64,000 nucleotides of DNA from Cervus elaphus (lineage: Eukaryota > Chordata > Mammalia > Artiodactyla > Cervidae), in NCBI RefSeq assembly GCF_910594005.1, contig NC_057816.1, positions 23,701,797 through 23,765,796 on the forward strand. Reading direction: 5' to 3'. The position numbers and the translations under genes are program-made. Of this stretch, positions 44,712-56,800 are shown in pieces; position 1 is the stretch's first letter, and the number at the start of each line of letters is the position of its first letter. The notes under the pieces are model-generated. The model saw nothing but the letters and a program-made list of their open reading frames with translations. It was not told the origin of the DNA and did not search any database.

Positions 44712-45619
44712 ATCCAAGTATATGCATATAAAAATGTGAACCTAAACAGAAATTATACTCACTTACCTATTTATTTTTACTTTCAGCAATAGTGTTTTCC
44801 ATTGTTTAGCATTTACATTCAAGAAAAGATATACAATTCATATTTATAACATGCTCACACACACACAGGAATTACACCAAGTCTAGAAGAAAGCCTCGTG
44901 TAAGTAACAGAAATAATATTGCATCCCACCAGAAATATGTCCCTCCTCAGGAAGACTTTATTTCTATACTACAGATCTCATACATGTAAGTTTCAATGAC
45001 ATTATTATTTTTTAACTTCATTAATTAATGTCTGTCAGATAAACCAAAAGATCCTCAATTATTTTTTCTGAAGGCCCAATATCTTCTTTTGTTCCTTTGA
45101 ATCAAATTTTATGTTAGCCCTCCACATGTTGTCACTTGGATATAACTTATTTTTCTCTGCCTGTGATCATTATTTGCTCATAGGAAATAATCTGATAGAT
45201 CTATTAATATTAATTTATAAATTGCTAATCTCTTACCATTTCCTACATTGTTTCAATTTTATAAGAATAAAGGCTTATAGCCATACAAGAAAAAAAGCTC
45301 AATAAGTAGAATTTATGGCAAAGAATGAAGAAGTGAGAAAGTAGGAGCTCTTCAGAATAGTCTTGAAATCAATCTATAGAGCCAGGGCCCTGTATAAAGC
45401 TTGTCCTGCACAAAATGTTTGAGTAGATTGTGATTCTGGCAAAAATACAAACAGGAAAGCAAAAAAACTCCTTTCCAGCCCAAAATATAATATACATATT
45501 GAGTTTAAACCTCAACAATTAATTTAATCTCACAAACATTAATTTTCTATCCACCTGCTAGAAATATAAAGATGAATAAAAGAAAGTGTTAGCCCCTAAA
45601 GAACTTACTCTAATAGAAA
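44712..45619. other. Non-coding stretch, nothing recognised
   Basis: AT-rich. No domain-bearing frame. Confidence 0.4.
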
Positions 45620-45835
45620 ACTGGTTTTTAACTCTGACCCTGACTCTATCATTTTCTACCTCTGGGCCGTAGGAAACTCACTTAACCTATCTGAGTCTCA
45701 ACTCTTACAAAAGAATAGTGGATAATCATATTTTCTGCCTGATAAAGTCTTTGTGAGGATTGAATGAGATAACAAAAATAAAATTCCTTGCCCGGTGCTT
45801 GGCACTTAGTAGTAAATGTTCAATATCAAAGACTA
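45620..45835 (+). mobile_element. MIR SINE remnant
   Basis: Well-preserved order: 'ggaaactcacttaacctatctgagtctcaac', 'gtgaggattgaatgagataac' and 'ggtgcttggcacttagtag'. Confidence 0.75.
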
Positions 45836-45869
45836 ACCTCATGCATATAAGAAAATGGTAATGTAGTTA

Positions 45870-47385
45870 AAACAAAAGCATTGAAGGTGTGATGAAGATA
45901 TAATTAGAAATGGAGTTGAAAAGGGATCTGCAAGATTTGAAAAAAAGTAGAGTAAACATAGTCAACTGATCTTTGACAAAAGAGCAAAGGCAATGCAATG
46001 AGAAAAAATAGTCTTTTAAAACTAATGATTCCGGAACAACAGGACATCTCTCTCTAACACACATAAATACACAAAATGTATCTAGACATAGACCTTATAC
46101 TCTCCACAAAAATCAACTCCAAATGAATAACAAACCGGAATGTGAAATGCAAAACTACTGGGCTCCTAAATGATAATTTAAGAGAAAATCTAAATGATTT
46201 TGGATATGGCAATGAGTTTTTAGATATAGCACCAAAGGCACAATTCATAAGAGAAATAATTGATACACTGAACTTCATTAAAATTAAAAAAAAAAAACTT
46301 GTTTTGCCAAAGACACAGCCAAGATAATAAGAAGATAAGCTACAGAATGACAGAAAATATTTTGTAAAAGACAACATCAGACAAAGGACTAATGTTATGA
46401 AGAACTCTTAAGATTCAGCAATAAGAAAATCAACAACCCAATTAAAAATTAGCCCAAAGACCTTAACAGATACCTCACCAAAGAAGACAAATATACAGCT
46501 AGAAAATAAGGACATAAAAGGATGTTGCACATTATGTCATCAGGGAAATACAAATCAAAACAAATAGATAACACTGCAAACTTAGAATGCCCAAAGTCTA
46601 AAACACTGACAATACCAAATACTAGTGAGAATGTGAACTAACAGGAACTCTTATTTCTGGTAGACATGCAAAATGGCAGAGTCACTTTGTAAGACAGGCA
46701 GTTTCTTATGAATCTCAATATATTCTTACCATGATCCAGCAGCCATGGTCCTTGATATTTAAGCAAATATCAAGTTGAAAACATATTTTAACACAAAAGT
46801 CTCCATATTGATGTTTATATAAACTTTATGCATAATTGCCAAAACTTGGAAGCAACCAGGATGTCCTTTGGTAGGTGGATGGATAAACTATGGTATATCC
46901 AGACAATGGAACATCATTAAGTGCTATAAAGAAATGAGCCATCAACCTATGCAAAGACATGGAGGAATAATGAGGCTGTATTACTAAATGAAAGAAGGCT
47001 ATCTGAAAGAGCTACAACCTTTATCATTCCAACCATATGACATTCTGGAGACAGTAAAAAGATTACTGGTCGACAGGGAATGGATAGGTGGAACACAAAG
47101 GACTTTTAGGTCAGTGAAAATACATTGTATGGAATGGTAGATAGATGCTATTATATATTTGTTCAAATCCATTGAATGGACAAAACTGAAAGTGGACCCC
47201 AAAGTAAACTATGGACTTCAGGTAATTATAATGTATCAGGGTAGATTTATCTTTTAAAGCAAGTGTACCCTCTTGGTGGGGATGTTTGATAATGGGACAG
47301 GCTGTACATGTGTACGGGCCTAGGATATATGAGAAATCTGTACTATAAACCAAAAACTCGTCTAAAAAAATAAAGCTTTGTTTAA
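45870..47385 (+). mobile_element. Old L1M LINE, ORF2 C-terminal part and 3'UTR
   Basis: Contains decayed ORF2 end sequence ('caactgatctttgacaaaagagcaaaggca', 'gacaacatcagacaaaggac', 'tggatggataaactatggtatatcc') and a 3'UTR ending in AAAATAAAGC near 47380. Frames are broken throughout. Confidence 0.82.
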
Positions 47386-48983
47386 AATAGCAAGGAAAAA
47401 CACACAGGTCAGGAAAAATGTTCTTTTCATCAGACCTTCAACAGAGGATTATGTAAATATCTGGCAGAATTAAAAGATATCTTGTAGGCTAGAGGTGCAT
47501 AAATTCTCCCTTTACCTGAACTTTGTTTCTAGCTCAACAGTCAAATTCACAAAGGTGTTTGTTCCAAACATGCCATCAGCAAAAGTGCAAATTTTACAAA
47601 TTACCTTAGATTCACTTTCAAACTTCTCTTTCCTCCTCTGCAGTTAGCACTCAATGCCTTATCTCCATCCAAACCTATTCTCAGGAAAGAATCTGACATG
47701 AAAAAAAATTCTAAGAACAGATAATAACAGAAGATTTTCAAGCAGAAATTTTTACCTCTTAGAGAAACAGAAGGAACTATTTTGTTGCAAAGGAGACTAA
47801 ACTAGATGTTTTCTTCCAACTCTGAATTCTAAAATTTTATATTATTAGCATTTTATAAATTTTGTGGCTTTCACTATCACCACATTCAAAGATTTTTGCA
47901 TTTTAACCTTCAGGGTTCAATGACATGAAAGTACGTATGCCTGCTAAAGGAAGTTCTCATACTGTTAAGAAGAGCAGATTGATATTAATTAAAAGGGTAG
48001 ATGTTAAGAGTGGGGATAGTTTTTATTTTTTATACTAACTGCAAAAGGGAATTCATAAACAAAGAATCTCTCTGCTTCAATCTCATCCACCTTCCTCATA
48101 CAAACCATTCTCCTACCACATGAGCACATTTATCTCTGAGTCTCTCCCCCTTCATGTCCTTCTCAGTGCTGACTTACTAATGAATCACAGGACTCCACAA
48201 CATATAAGAATTTTCATAACTTCATACTTCTCCTTCCTCAGTTGGTTGAACAGGGAAAATGATCAGGACAAATAGACTTAAAAGCAAGACAGAGAGAGAG
48301 AAAAGGAAGAAGCATAGTGTAAGCAGAACAAGAGTTGAATAGAAGGAGGTAAAGTTTTAGACAAACATCAGCTAATGGAAAGCACACCTAACACGGGCAG
48401 AGGGATTTTTGTCAAGTTTTTAGGCAAGAGTATGTTTCTAAAGTCAAAAGTCCTTATTGGCGTAAGATGCCATGACATAGAGACAAGGTTCAGCGCCTTG
48501 TGCTCTTGAGTCCAAGACACAAAGTTTCCACACTCAGCCCTGTCATGTAGTCTGGTCCTGAAATGCTGGGTTTATGATATTTTCAAACTGGAGAGTTTCT
48601 GTTGAGACACTATCCCCAGTGGCCCAATTAAGAATTGTGAATCAGCAAAAGGAGTAATTAGAGGTCCTCCTGTCTATCCTAACACCCGTTTCCCATTACA
48701 CATCTCATTATTTCATAATATATTATAGATTCATTGTAAATGCCGCATTACAACTTTATAAACTATCTGGTAAATATTCAAAAGAGTGAGAAAAATACCA
48801 ATATCTTTCCTTGACCTTATTTAATATGCTCTTTCCAATTGCTATAAACACATAGTTATATTTTTAACCACTTACAATCATACCCTATATGTAGTTTTGC
48901 ATAATTCCTTTTTAATATTAATTTTTTGATTAATAATTTTTCTTATATCTGTCAAAATAAGCACACATAGGTAGGTACACAGA
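47386..48983. other. Non-coding stretch, nothing recognised
   Basis: No gene or clear repeat recognised. Confidence 0.4.
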
Positions 48984-49205
48984 TGTGTGTGTGTGTGTGT
49001 TAGCTGCTCAGTCATGTCCAACTCTTTGTGACCCCATGGACTGTAGCTCACCTGGCTCCTCTGTCCATGAGATTCTCCAGGCAAGAACACTGGAATGAGT
49101 TGCCATTTCCTTCTCCAGGGAATCTTCCCAAGGATCAAAGGATCAAACCTGGGTCTCCTGCATTGCAGGCGGATTCTTTACCAACTGAGCCAACAGGAAA
49201 GCCTG
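48984..49205 (-). mobile_element. Bov-tA SINE with (TG)n tail
   Basis: Antisense SINE from GTTAGCTGCTCAGTCATGTC; a (TG)8 run at 48984-48999 abuts its 3' end. The left edge includes that tail. Confidence 0.93.
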
Positions 49206-49980
49206 AGATAAAGCTTGAGACCCCACATAAGAAATTATTACCTAGGGCTGGATTGGTCACTTTCTATATTGTGGTCTCTATATTAGGAAGTTTAAAAAAC
49301 TCTAAGAGGGTTTTTAGTAGCCTTGTATTTGAGTGTATTATTGGAAAGAGGGCATGTGAAGAGACAACAGCAACTATCATGGGGAGGGTGGCTGGAGGAG
49401 CTCGAATACATTGAGAAAAATAAATAAAGAAGGTCCTTGGACTGTAGAAGTTTGAGATACTTGGTCAGGAAAAAAGGAGAAAAGATAGTAACTAAGTCAG
49501 AGAAACGCCACTGGGAATGTATGTGTATTAACATCCTCCTTTAGCTTAACCAGATGACATCAGAATAGAATTTTTTGCATTTAAGTTTCTGTACATGAAA
49601 TTACCCTGAGAACTAGACTTGGATTCTAATAATTAGGTAAAGCCTCCACACAAGTATCTCCTGGGAACACTGAGAAGATCAGAACCAACAAAGGAGAGTA
49701 ACAGGATGAGTCTTTGGGATCAGAACTTGTTTTTACAAATTAGTTTAGGTGTAATCTATAAACAACATAATATATAATACATTATGGTTTTAGAGGAAAA
49801 AATGGTTCCCATTTTTCTGTGAAGTAATTGCTCTGGATTTTTTCCTCAAAACTTTCTGTTCAGATATCCCACCTCAATAATTGCATATTTAGATGTCTCT
49901 TTTAAAAAAAAAAAAAAAGGCTTATTTTTTTTTAAGTGTAATAAAGCCATTGTAAAATTATGAAGGTAACAGAAAAACAT
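49206..49980. other. Non-coding stretch, nothing recognised
   Basis: Includes A- and T-runs at 49901-49935. No gene recognised. Confidence 0.4.
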
Positions 49981-50198
49981 GGGCTTCCCTGGTGGCTCAG
50001 ACAATAAAGATTATGCCTGTAATTCAGGAGACCTAGGTTTGATCCCTGGGTTAGGAAGATCCCCTGGAGAAGGGAATGGCAACCCACTCCAGTATTCTTG
50101 CCTGGAGAATCCCAGGGACAGAAGAGCCTGGGGTGCTGCAGCCCATGGGGTCGCAAAAAGTCTGACGCAACTGAGCAACTGAACTGAAGTGACTGAAA
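49981..50198 (+). mobile_element. Bov-tA SINE
   Basis: Full-length sense copy from GGGCTTCCCTGGTGGCTCAG through 'cagcccatggggtcgcaaaaag' to 'gagcaactgaactgaagtg'. Confidence 0.95.
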
Positions 50199-50289
50199 TG
50201 CAGATGGAGTTATAAGAAAAAGGGGAGAACCAGCAAACTCAAAAGGCACAAGATAAGTGAAAACTAAACAAGCGGCCTAATGTTTAAAC

Positions 50290-51120
50290 TGTGCTAAAAG
50301 ACACAAAGCACAAAATTTACTGTCAGCCATTCTCACTGTGCAGTTCAGTAGTGCTAAGTATATTCACTCTGAGCAGCCAAACTTCACAGCTTTTTCATCT
50401 TACAAAAGGAAACTTTATACCCATTAAACTATTTTCCCTTTCCCCAGCCCCTGGCAACCACCATTCTATCTTCTTTTTCTATATTTTGACAACTCTATAA
50501 ACCTCATATACTTAAATCATACAGAAATCACACACTATTTGTCTTATTTTGTGACTGCTCATTTCACTTAACATAATCTCTTCAAGTTTCATCCATCTAG
50601 TAACATGTGTCAATTTCCCTCCTTGTAAAGATGGGAGTACTATTGCCTGTATTTCAATTATCTATTCATCATTAATGGACTCCTGAATTGCTTCCACCTC
50701 CTGCCTATGTGAATAATGCCGTGATGAAGAGCATGCTATAAATATCTACTCAAGACTCTTTGGACATAATTCAGAAGGATAATTGCTAAATCACAGGGCA
50801 ATTTTATTTTTAAATTTTTTGAGGAACCACCATACTACTTTCCGTAGTGGCTGCACCACTTTATATCCCCACCAATAATGCACAATGATTCCAACTTCTT
50901 CACATTTCTTATCTTTTCCTTTTTTTTTTCCACTAAGAGCCATTCTAATGGGTGTGAGGTGATTTCTCATGAATTTGATTTGAATTTCTCTAGTGATAGA
51001 GATTGAGCATCTTTTCATATGCTTATTGGACATTTGTGTGTCTTTTTTTGGAGAAATGTCTTTTTAAGTCCTTTACCTCCTTTTTGATCAAGATATTTGT
51101 TTGTTGTAACTGTTGATGGA
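50290..51120 (-). mobile_element. Old L1M 3' region, antisense
   Basis: Reverse L1 3' order: 'agtgctaagtatattcac', 'ggcaaccaccattctatcttc', 'catttcacttaacataatc' and 'ggctgcaccactttatatccccacc'. Its right half is paralogous to 34230-34690. Confidence 0.82.
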
Positions 51121-53770
51121 GTACAATATTAAAAAGCAATGTGCGCATGTGTGTGTACACATTATTTTTTAAAAAATTCTATGTTGGGTGCTGTACTAAA
51201 ACTTCACGTGCAGGAAAGATTTAAACTGCTTTGATTTTTCTTAGTACTAAGCAGTAATTATTAGAAGGAGGCAAGTGGTTGGAGTTCATTCATATTCAGC
51301 TTTCATACATCTTCAACTTTAATGAAAATATATATTTAAATTAGTGAATATTGTTTTTGTGTATCCTAACTACCGCATGATTGCACTCATCTCACATGCT
51401 AGTAAAGTAATGCTCAAAATTCTCCAAACCAGGCTTCAGCAATACGTGAACTGTGAACTTCCAGATGTTCAAGCTGGTTTTAGAAAAGGCAGAGGAACTG
51501 GAGATCAAATTGCCAACACCAGCTGGATCATCGAAAAAGCAAGAGAGTTCCATAAAAATATCTATTTCTGCTTTATTGACTATGCCAAACCCTTTGACTG
51601 TGTGGATCACAATAAACTGTGGAAAATTCTGAAAGAGATGGGAATACCAGGCCACCTGACCTGCCTCTTGAGAAACCTGTATGCAGGTCAGGAAGCAATA
51701 ATTAGAACTGGATGATGAACAACAGACTGGTTCCAAATAGGAAAAGGAGTATGTCAAGGCTGTATATTGTCATCCTGCTTATTTAACTTATATGCAGAGT
51801 ACATCATGAGAAATGCTGGGCTGGAAGAAGCACAAGCTGGAATCAAGATTGCCAGGAGGAATATCAATAATCTCAGATATGCAGATGACACCACCCTTAT
51901 GGCAGGAAGTGAAGAACTAAAGAGCCTCTTGATGAAAGTGAAAGAGGAGAGTGAAAAAGTTGGCTTGAAGCTTAACATTCAGAAAACTAAGATCATGGCA
52001 TCTGGTCCCATCACTTCATGGCAAATAGATGGGGAAACAATGGAAGCAGTGTCAGACTTTTTATTTTGGGGGTTCCAAAGTCACTGCAGATGGTGATTGC
52101 AGCCATGAAATTAAAAGACGCTTACTCCTTGGGAGGAAAGTTATGACCAACCTAGACAGCATATTAAAAAGCAGAGACATCATTTTATCAACAAAGGTCC
52201 GTCTAATCAAGGCTATGGTTTTTTCAGTAGTCATGTATGGATGTGAGAGTTGGACTATAAAGAAAGCTGAGCGCCGAAGACTTGATGCTTTTGAACTCGT
52301 GGTGTTGGAGAAGACTCTTGAGAGTCCCTTGGACTGCAAAGAGATCCAACCAGTCCATCCTAAAGGAGATCAGTCCTGGGTGTTCATTGGAAAGACTGAA
52401 GTTGAAGCTGAAACTCCACTACTTTGGTCACCTGATGCCAAGAGCTGACTCATCTGAAAAGACCCTGATGCTGGGAAAGCTTGAGGGCAGGAGGAAAAGG
52501 GGATGACAGAGGATGAGATGGTTGGATGGCATGACTGACTCAATGTACATGAGTTTGGATAAACTCTGGGAGTTAGTGATGGACAGGGAGGCCTGGTGTG
52601 CTGCGGTTCACGGGGTTGCAAAAAAGTCGGACACGACTGAGCCACTGAACTGAACTGAACTAAATTATTTCACTCATGTTTCTGTTTTATGTAAATAAAT
52701 AGGTAATTACATTTAATTTGAAAGTCTAAGCAGTATCCATTTATTCATGCAACAAACCCACCCACAGTGCCTAGTAGATCACTGGGCCATGTCCTGTGGG
52801 TATAACAGTGAATAAGACAAACACGATAGAATTTTTCATAGCATAGAAAAAAAAATCTACTGAACAAGCTTAAGTGCTGATGTGATAAGTATCTGTCCAT
52901 AATCCGTTTTCAGGCTTTATCAGATCTCATAGCTTGTGGGTTTTCCACCAATATCCAGCATTAATAAGACATCAAACTATAGTAGAATTGCTTAAATACA
53001 GCATATTGTCTAGGATACATCCCCAAAGCATAGGAATTTTTATTGTGTTGTTAGATTTTACTGGTCTGGTTAGGAAGGGCCTTGGAACTCTCACACTGCA
53101 CATCAAACCATTGTCTATGTTTAAATGGGCTTCATTTTGTCCTTTTTGTCTCATGCCTTTTGTAAAGGCAAGAGTGTATTTAATTCGGGGTTGTATTTTT
53201 TGTTTTGTTTTTGATGGTTTCAAGTAAAATGGAAACTTGGGGGAATAAAAATGGAATACAAAATAACCACAAATTAATAAAATGTCATAAAAGCTAAGGG
53301 CAGTAAATATTGCTCTCTCTTTCTCCCTAAATTCTGGAGAAAATTGAGAAATAATGATCAACTTGAGTGTTGTTGGAAGCCAACTTGGAAAAATGTCTTG
53401 GTGGGAGAACAAGATAATCCTGGTCATTTAACCCAGTAATCAGGACATCTCTTCAAACAACACTGAACAGGAAGCCTTTCCCAGCCCTTTCACACTAAAG
53501 AGTAATCTGGGATGTTGTCAGTATGATAGAGCAGGGAAAAAATGACAACAGGAGCTAAGAGGGCTTGGGCTAGACCTGGCTTTACTGTAATTAAATGTGT
53601 TATGAATGGCAAGATACTTATTTCTAGATCTCAGTGCCATCATATACAGAAGGATACAATGAGTTGTGGCACAGAATTAATGGAGATAAAAATAAAGTCA
53701 ACATATAAACACAACCTATGTCCGTGCATATTTTGCTAGTTATTTATTGAATGTTCTATGTGTATCATGA
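50655..53770. repeat. Partial duplication paralogous to 34230-36160
   Basis: Same order and orientation as the segment between units B and C, lengthened by a BovB at 51367-52664. Similarity ends near 'gtgtatcatgagctcc' at about 53760-53775. Confidence 0.88.
51367..52664 (+). mobile_element. BovB (RTE) LINE, 5'-truncated, reverse transcriptase partly readable
   Basis: Sense copy of about 1.3 kb. Reverse transcriptase segments are visible in three broken frames: FIDYAKPFDCVDH (catalytic block A) in 51344-51715, YADDTTLM (the catalytic YADD box) in 51767-52096, and the C-terminal VVMYGCESWTIKKAERRRLD part in 52029-52448. Frame changes near 51715-51770 and 52060 make it non-functional. It ends in a (CTGAA)n-like tail. 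The paralogous segment at about 34997-35020 lacks it. Confidence 0.95.
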
Positions 53771-54502
53771 GCTCCAGAGAGAGGTAGTGAGGTTGAATAA
53801 ATTGCCAAGCAGGTCCTTCAGGGCAGTCATGTGGTAGCGGGATTAAGAGTAAGAGCTATTTAATTAACAAGATCTGAGTGTGAGGTCTGATTTGCCACTT
53901 ACTGTGCAAATTTGGATCCATTATTTGAAGCTTCTAATCCTCACAGTTCTGTTTTTTTTTCATTGAAACTCCTTTATGGGGATGATATGAAAATTACATA
54001 AGATGGTATCTGTGAAATATTCATCACAGATCATATTCTAGCAATTGTGATTAATACTATTGTTAGCAACATGGACAAACTGAAATATGTATAGGTAGAA
54101 CCGAGGAATGATTACACTCTAAGTGAAGTAAGAAAAGCTAATTTGGCACAGAGATGGCTATTGAAGGATGATTTTTGGATTGCCATAGATCTTTACTATT
54201 TTCAATCAGGCAAAATTGGCTGTCTATTACAAGAAATCTGTCTCAAGCTTCTTGCAATTTCCCTTGGATTCCTTCCCCAGGATTAATGCACTGAGAATAG
54301 TATGAATTATGAAGTTACTTATGGGGCCTCAGGGTTTATAATTATGCACAAAAATAGAAAATCATATTAGGCAAACTTAATGCTTTAGAGAAAGCATTTT
54401 CCATTGATATTATTTGATTATTTATCTGATTACTTATTTGATTGAGTAGGTAGGTGATGTTAAGAGTAAATACATTTTAAAATCCATTGTAAAACCTTTA
54501 AT
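53771..54502. other. 3' flank of the 54503 receptor, with MIR remnant
   Basis: A MIR remnant (+) spans about 53835-54060 ('gattaagagtaagagc', 'gccacttactgtgcaaatttgg', 'cttctaatcctcacagttctg'). The rest shows nothing recognised. Confidence 0.5.
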
Positions 54503-55435
54503 TTATTGCAGGACAGTAAATACTACATTGTGGCAAATCCTTTTTAGGGAACTTTTCACCTCTTTGTTCCTTAAGGAATAGATTAATGAGTTCAGCATGG
54601 GTGAGACAGTATTATTTAATAGTTGCACTGTGGCGTCTAGCAAGGGATTGGGTGTGCAATGCAGATAGACAATGATTATAGGTCCAAAGGCACAGAGAAT
54701 GGCAATGAGGTGGGCACTGCAGGTAGAGAAAGCTTTCTGCCTGCCCTCGGCTGAATGGATCCTCAAAATGGCAATCCCAATGCATGTGTAGGAGGCACAA
54801 ATACTCAACCAAAGCATTAAAGCCAGAAAGCCAATACTAGTGGAAGCTACTCCCTGGACAGAGGAGCTGTCAGCACAAGCCAGGGGTAGGACAGCAGGAA
54901 TGTCACAGAAGAAGTGGTCCACCCGATTGGGGCCACAGTAGGGTAGCTGAAAGGTAAAGGATGTCAGGACGGTGGCCTGAAGACAACCCACCAACCAGGC
55001 TGCCACGACCAAACCAACACAGACTCCAGGTCTCATGATGAGCTTATACCTCAGTGGGTGACAGATGGCAACAAAACGATCATAAGCCATCACAGAATAG
55101 AGGCAGCCTTCCGTAGAACCCAGGAAATGATAGAAGAAGAGCTGAACAGCACATCCCTTATAAGAAATGGCTCGGCTCTGGCCAGAAAAACAGACTAGCA
55201 TCTTGGGACAGAGTACAGAGGGGAACAGCATGTCCATAATCGACAGGAGTCCCAAGAAGAAGTACATGGGAGTGTGAAGGGTCGAGGAGGAGACAATTGC
55301 TAGAAGGATGAGCAAATTTCCTAGCAGAGTCAAGGGGTAAATGAAGGAGAAGATGACAAGGAGCACAGTCTCCAGTCCCTCTGTCTGAGGTATTCCCAGT
55401 AGGATGAACTCATTCAGCTCTGTGTGGTTCCTCAT
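54503..55435 (-). CDS. Olfactory receptor, family 10 subfamily D-like
   Basis: Single-exon odorant receptor, 310 aa from the Met chosen here. The frame stays open 38 codons upstream, but a strong splice acceptor (AG at complement 55453-55454) lies 17 bases before this ATG, so the extra codons are intron. Motifs: NHT at residue 3, GN at 39-40, LHTPMYFFL at 53-61, Cys95, MAYDRFVAIC at 116-125, loop cysteines 167, 177 and 187, SYT at 215-217, KAFSTCSAH at 234-242 and PMLNSLIYSLRN at 279-290. The TM7 motif has Ser in place of the usual Pro (NSLIY for NPLIY). An AATAAA (complement 54502-54507) overlaps the stop codon; whether it is used is unknown. Its N-terminus (MRNHT, EGLET) is close to the first gene's, so it is OR10D-like, distinct from the A/B/C group. 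Confidence 0.94.
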   Translation of the reverse strand: MRNHTELNEFILLGIPQTEGLETVLLVIFSFIYPLTLLGNLLILLAIVSSSTLHTPMYFFLGLLSIMDMLFPSVLCPKMLVCFSGQSRAISYKGCAVQLFFYHFLGSTEGCLYSVMAYDRFVAICHPLRYKLIMRPGVCVGLVVAAWLVGCLQATVLTSFTFQLPYCGPNRVDHFFCDIPAVLPLACADSSSVQGVASTSIGFLALMLWLSICASYTCIGIAILRIHSAEGRQKAFSTCSAHLIAILCAFGPIIIVYLHCTPNPLLDATVQLLNNTVSPMLNSLIYSLRNKEVKSSLKRICHNVVFTVLQ

Positions 55436-55452
55436 GTTCCTGGGAGGAAGGT

Positions 55453-55477
55453 CTAGGGGAGACAAAAGACAGGAAAG
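55453..55477 (-). other. 3' splice acceptor deciding the start of the 54503 receptor
   Basis: On the minus strand a long pyrimidine tract (CTTTCCTGTCTTTTGTCTCC) ends in CCTAG, AG at 55454-55453. The exon starts at 55452. Confidence 0.75.
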
Positions 55478-56614
55478 CATGAATGTGGAGGCTGATTGTG
55501 ACAGACACAATACTGATACATTCATCATCACTAATCTTTGTTTACACATAAAGATGATGTTGAAATTAAGAATCAGAAATTCTGGGAATAATATTTAGGG
55601 GCTAGCAAAGCAGATGTATATCACATTCCTTTATGAATAGGGATTCCAAGCAATATGAAACTTTAACAAAGTGAAATACTGGATGTGCTAGGAGAACAAA
55701 GGCATCAATACTGAGCAGATGAGCATAGTTTGAAATAAGTCCACAACCAATTATACAACAACAACAAAAATGTCCTAAATTTAAGATCAACCTGAAAACA
55801 TGTGGAAGCCCGCCCCTCCTGACTCCTTTACAGAACTACAGTTACTCAAATACGTGTTCAAACACCCTAAATATTCATCAAAGGTCAATTTGGGCACCCA
55901 TACCTCTGTTGAGAAGAATGGTCTGTGATACAGTTTAAGGAGCAGTAAGATTTGGGTGTATGATATCATTCTAATTGGATATATTTCTTAGTCTGAACAT
56001 GGGGTCTCAAAGAGCCAGACACAACTGAGTGACTGAACTGAACTGAAGGTTATTTGCCTGAAAAGAAATTAACAGTGACAAATTTGATTATTATCCTTGT
56101 GTTTAGTTTGTTTATAGAGATTAGTAGATGTTTAGAGACTGTAGATGATAGGTTTTAGTGAAGTCATCATATATAAAGATGAATTTTGGGAATATTTGAT
56201 GTTTGCTAACTACTGAAATTTTGAAATCCAAAGTATTTCAATTCTGCAGACTTTTCTGTGTCTTCTGATTGCTTTAAATTCTAATTTTAATTTTATTGTG
56301 GTAATAAAACTTCACATGAGACCTACTCTCTAAACAGATTTTTAAGTGTACAGATAATATTAACTATGAACACGATGTTTTACAGCATTAGTGAAACTTA
56401 ACACCTATTCATTAGCAATTTCTCATTTCCTGTTGTCTCCTACCCTGGTAGCCATCATTCAGTGTTTTGCTTTTAAGAGTATAATTGTTTTATTTTAACG
56501 GAAAAACTCATTATGTCGAGAACAGGAAAGGGCCAGTAGGGAGTGCTGTGGTCAGCTGTCTGCTACAATGGTTGAGCTCCTGAATTTCTCAAGAAGAGAT
56601 GCCATGATACTATG
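55478..56614. other. Upstream flank of the 54503 receptor, with a BovB tail
   Basis: Mostly unrecognised. A short BovB or SINE 3' tail (+) is at about 55995-56048 ('catggggtctcaaagagccagacacaactgag' with CTGAACTGAACTGAA). Confidence 0.5.
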
Positions 56615-56800
56615 CATAAAATAGATAACTAATGAAAACCTACCCTATAGCACAGGGAACTCTACTCAATGCTTCTTGGTGACCTAAATGGGAAATAAAT
56701 CCAAAAAAAAGAGTAGACTTATGTAGCTAATTAACTTTCCTACAGTGTAGAAACTAACACAATATTGTAAAGCAACTATACTCCAATAAATTAACTTTAA
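56615..56800 (+). mobile_element. Ruminant L1 3' end, 5'-truncated
   Basis: 'ctatagcacagggaactctactcaatg', then 'cacaatattgtaaagcaactatactccaata' and an A-rich end. Confidence 0.85.

Noticed and set aside
51344..52448. Functional reverse transcriptase gene
   Set aside because: BovB ORF2 is broken into three frames and truncated at the 5' end, so it is not an active element.
52972..53427. 151-codon minus-strand open frame in the 50.6-53.8 kb duplicate
   Set aside because: The paralogous copy at 35586-35836 is interrupted by stops and shifts, so there is no sign of coding constraint.
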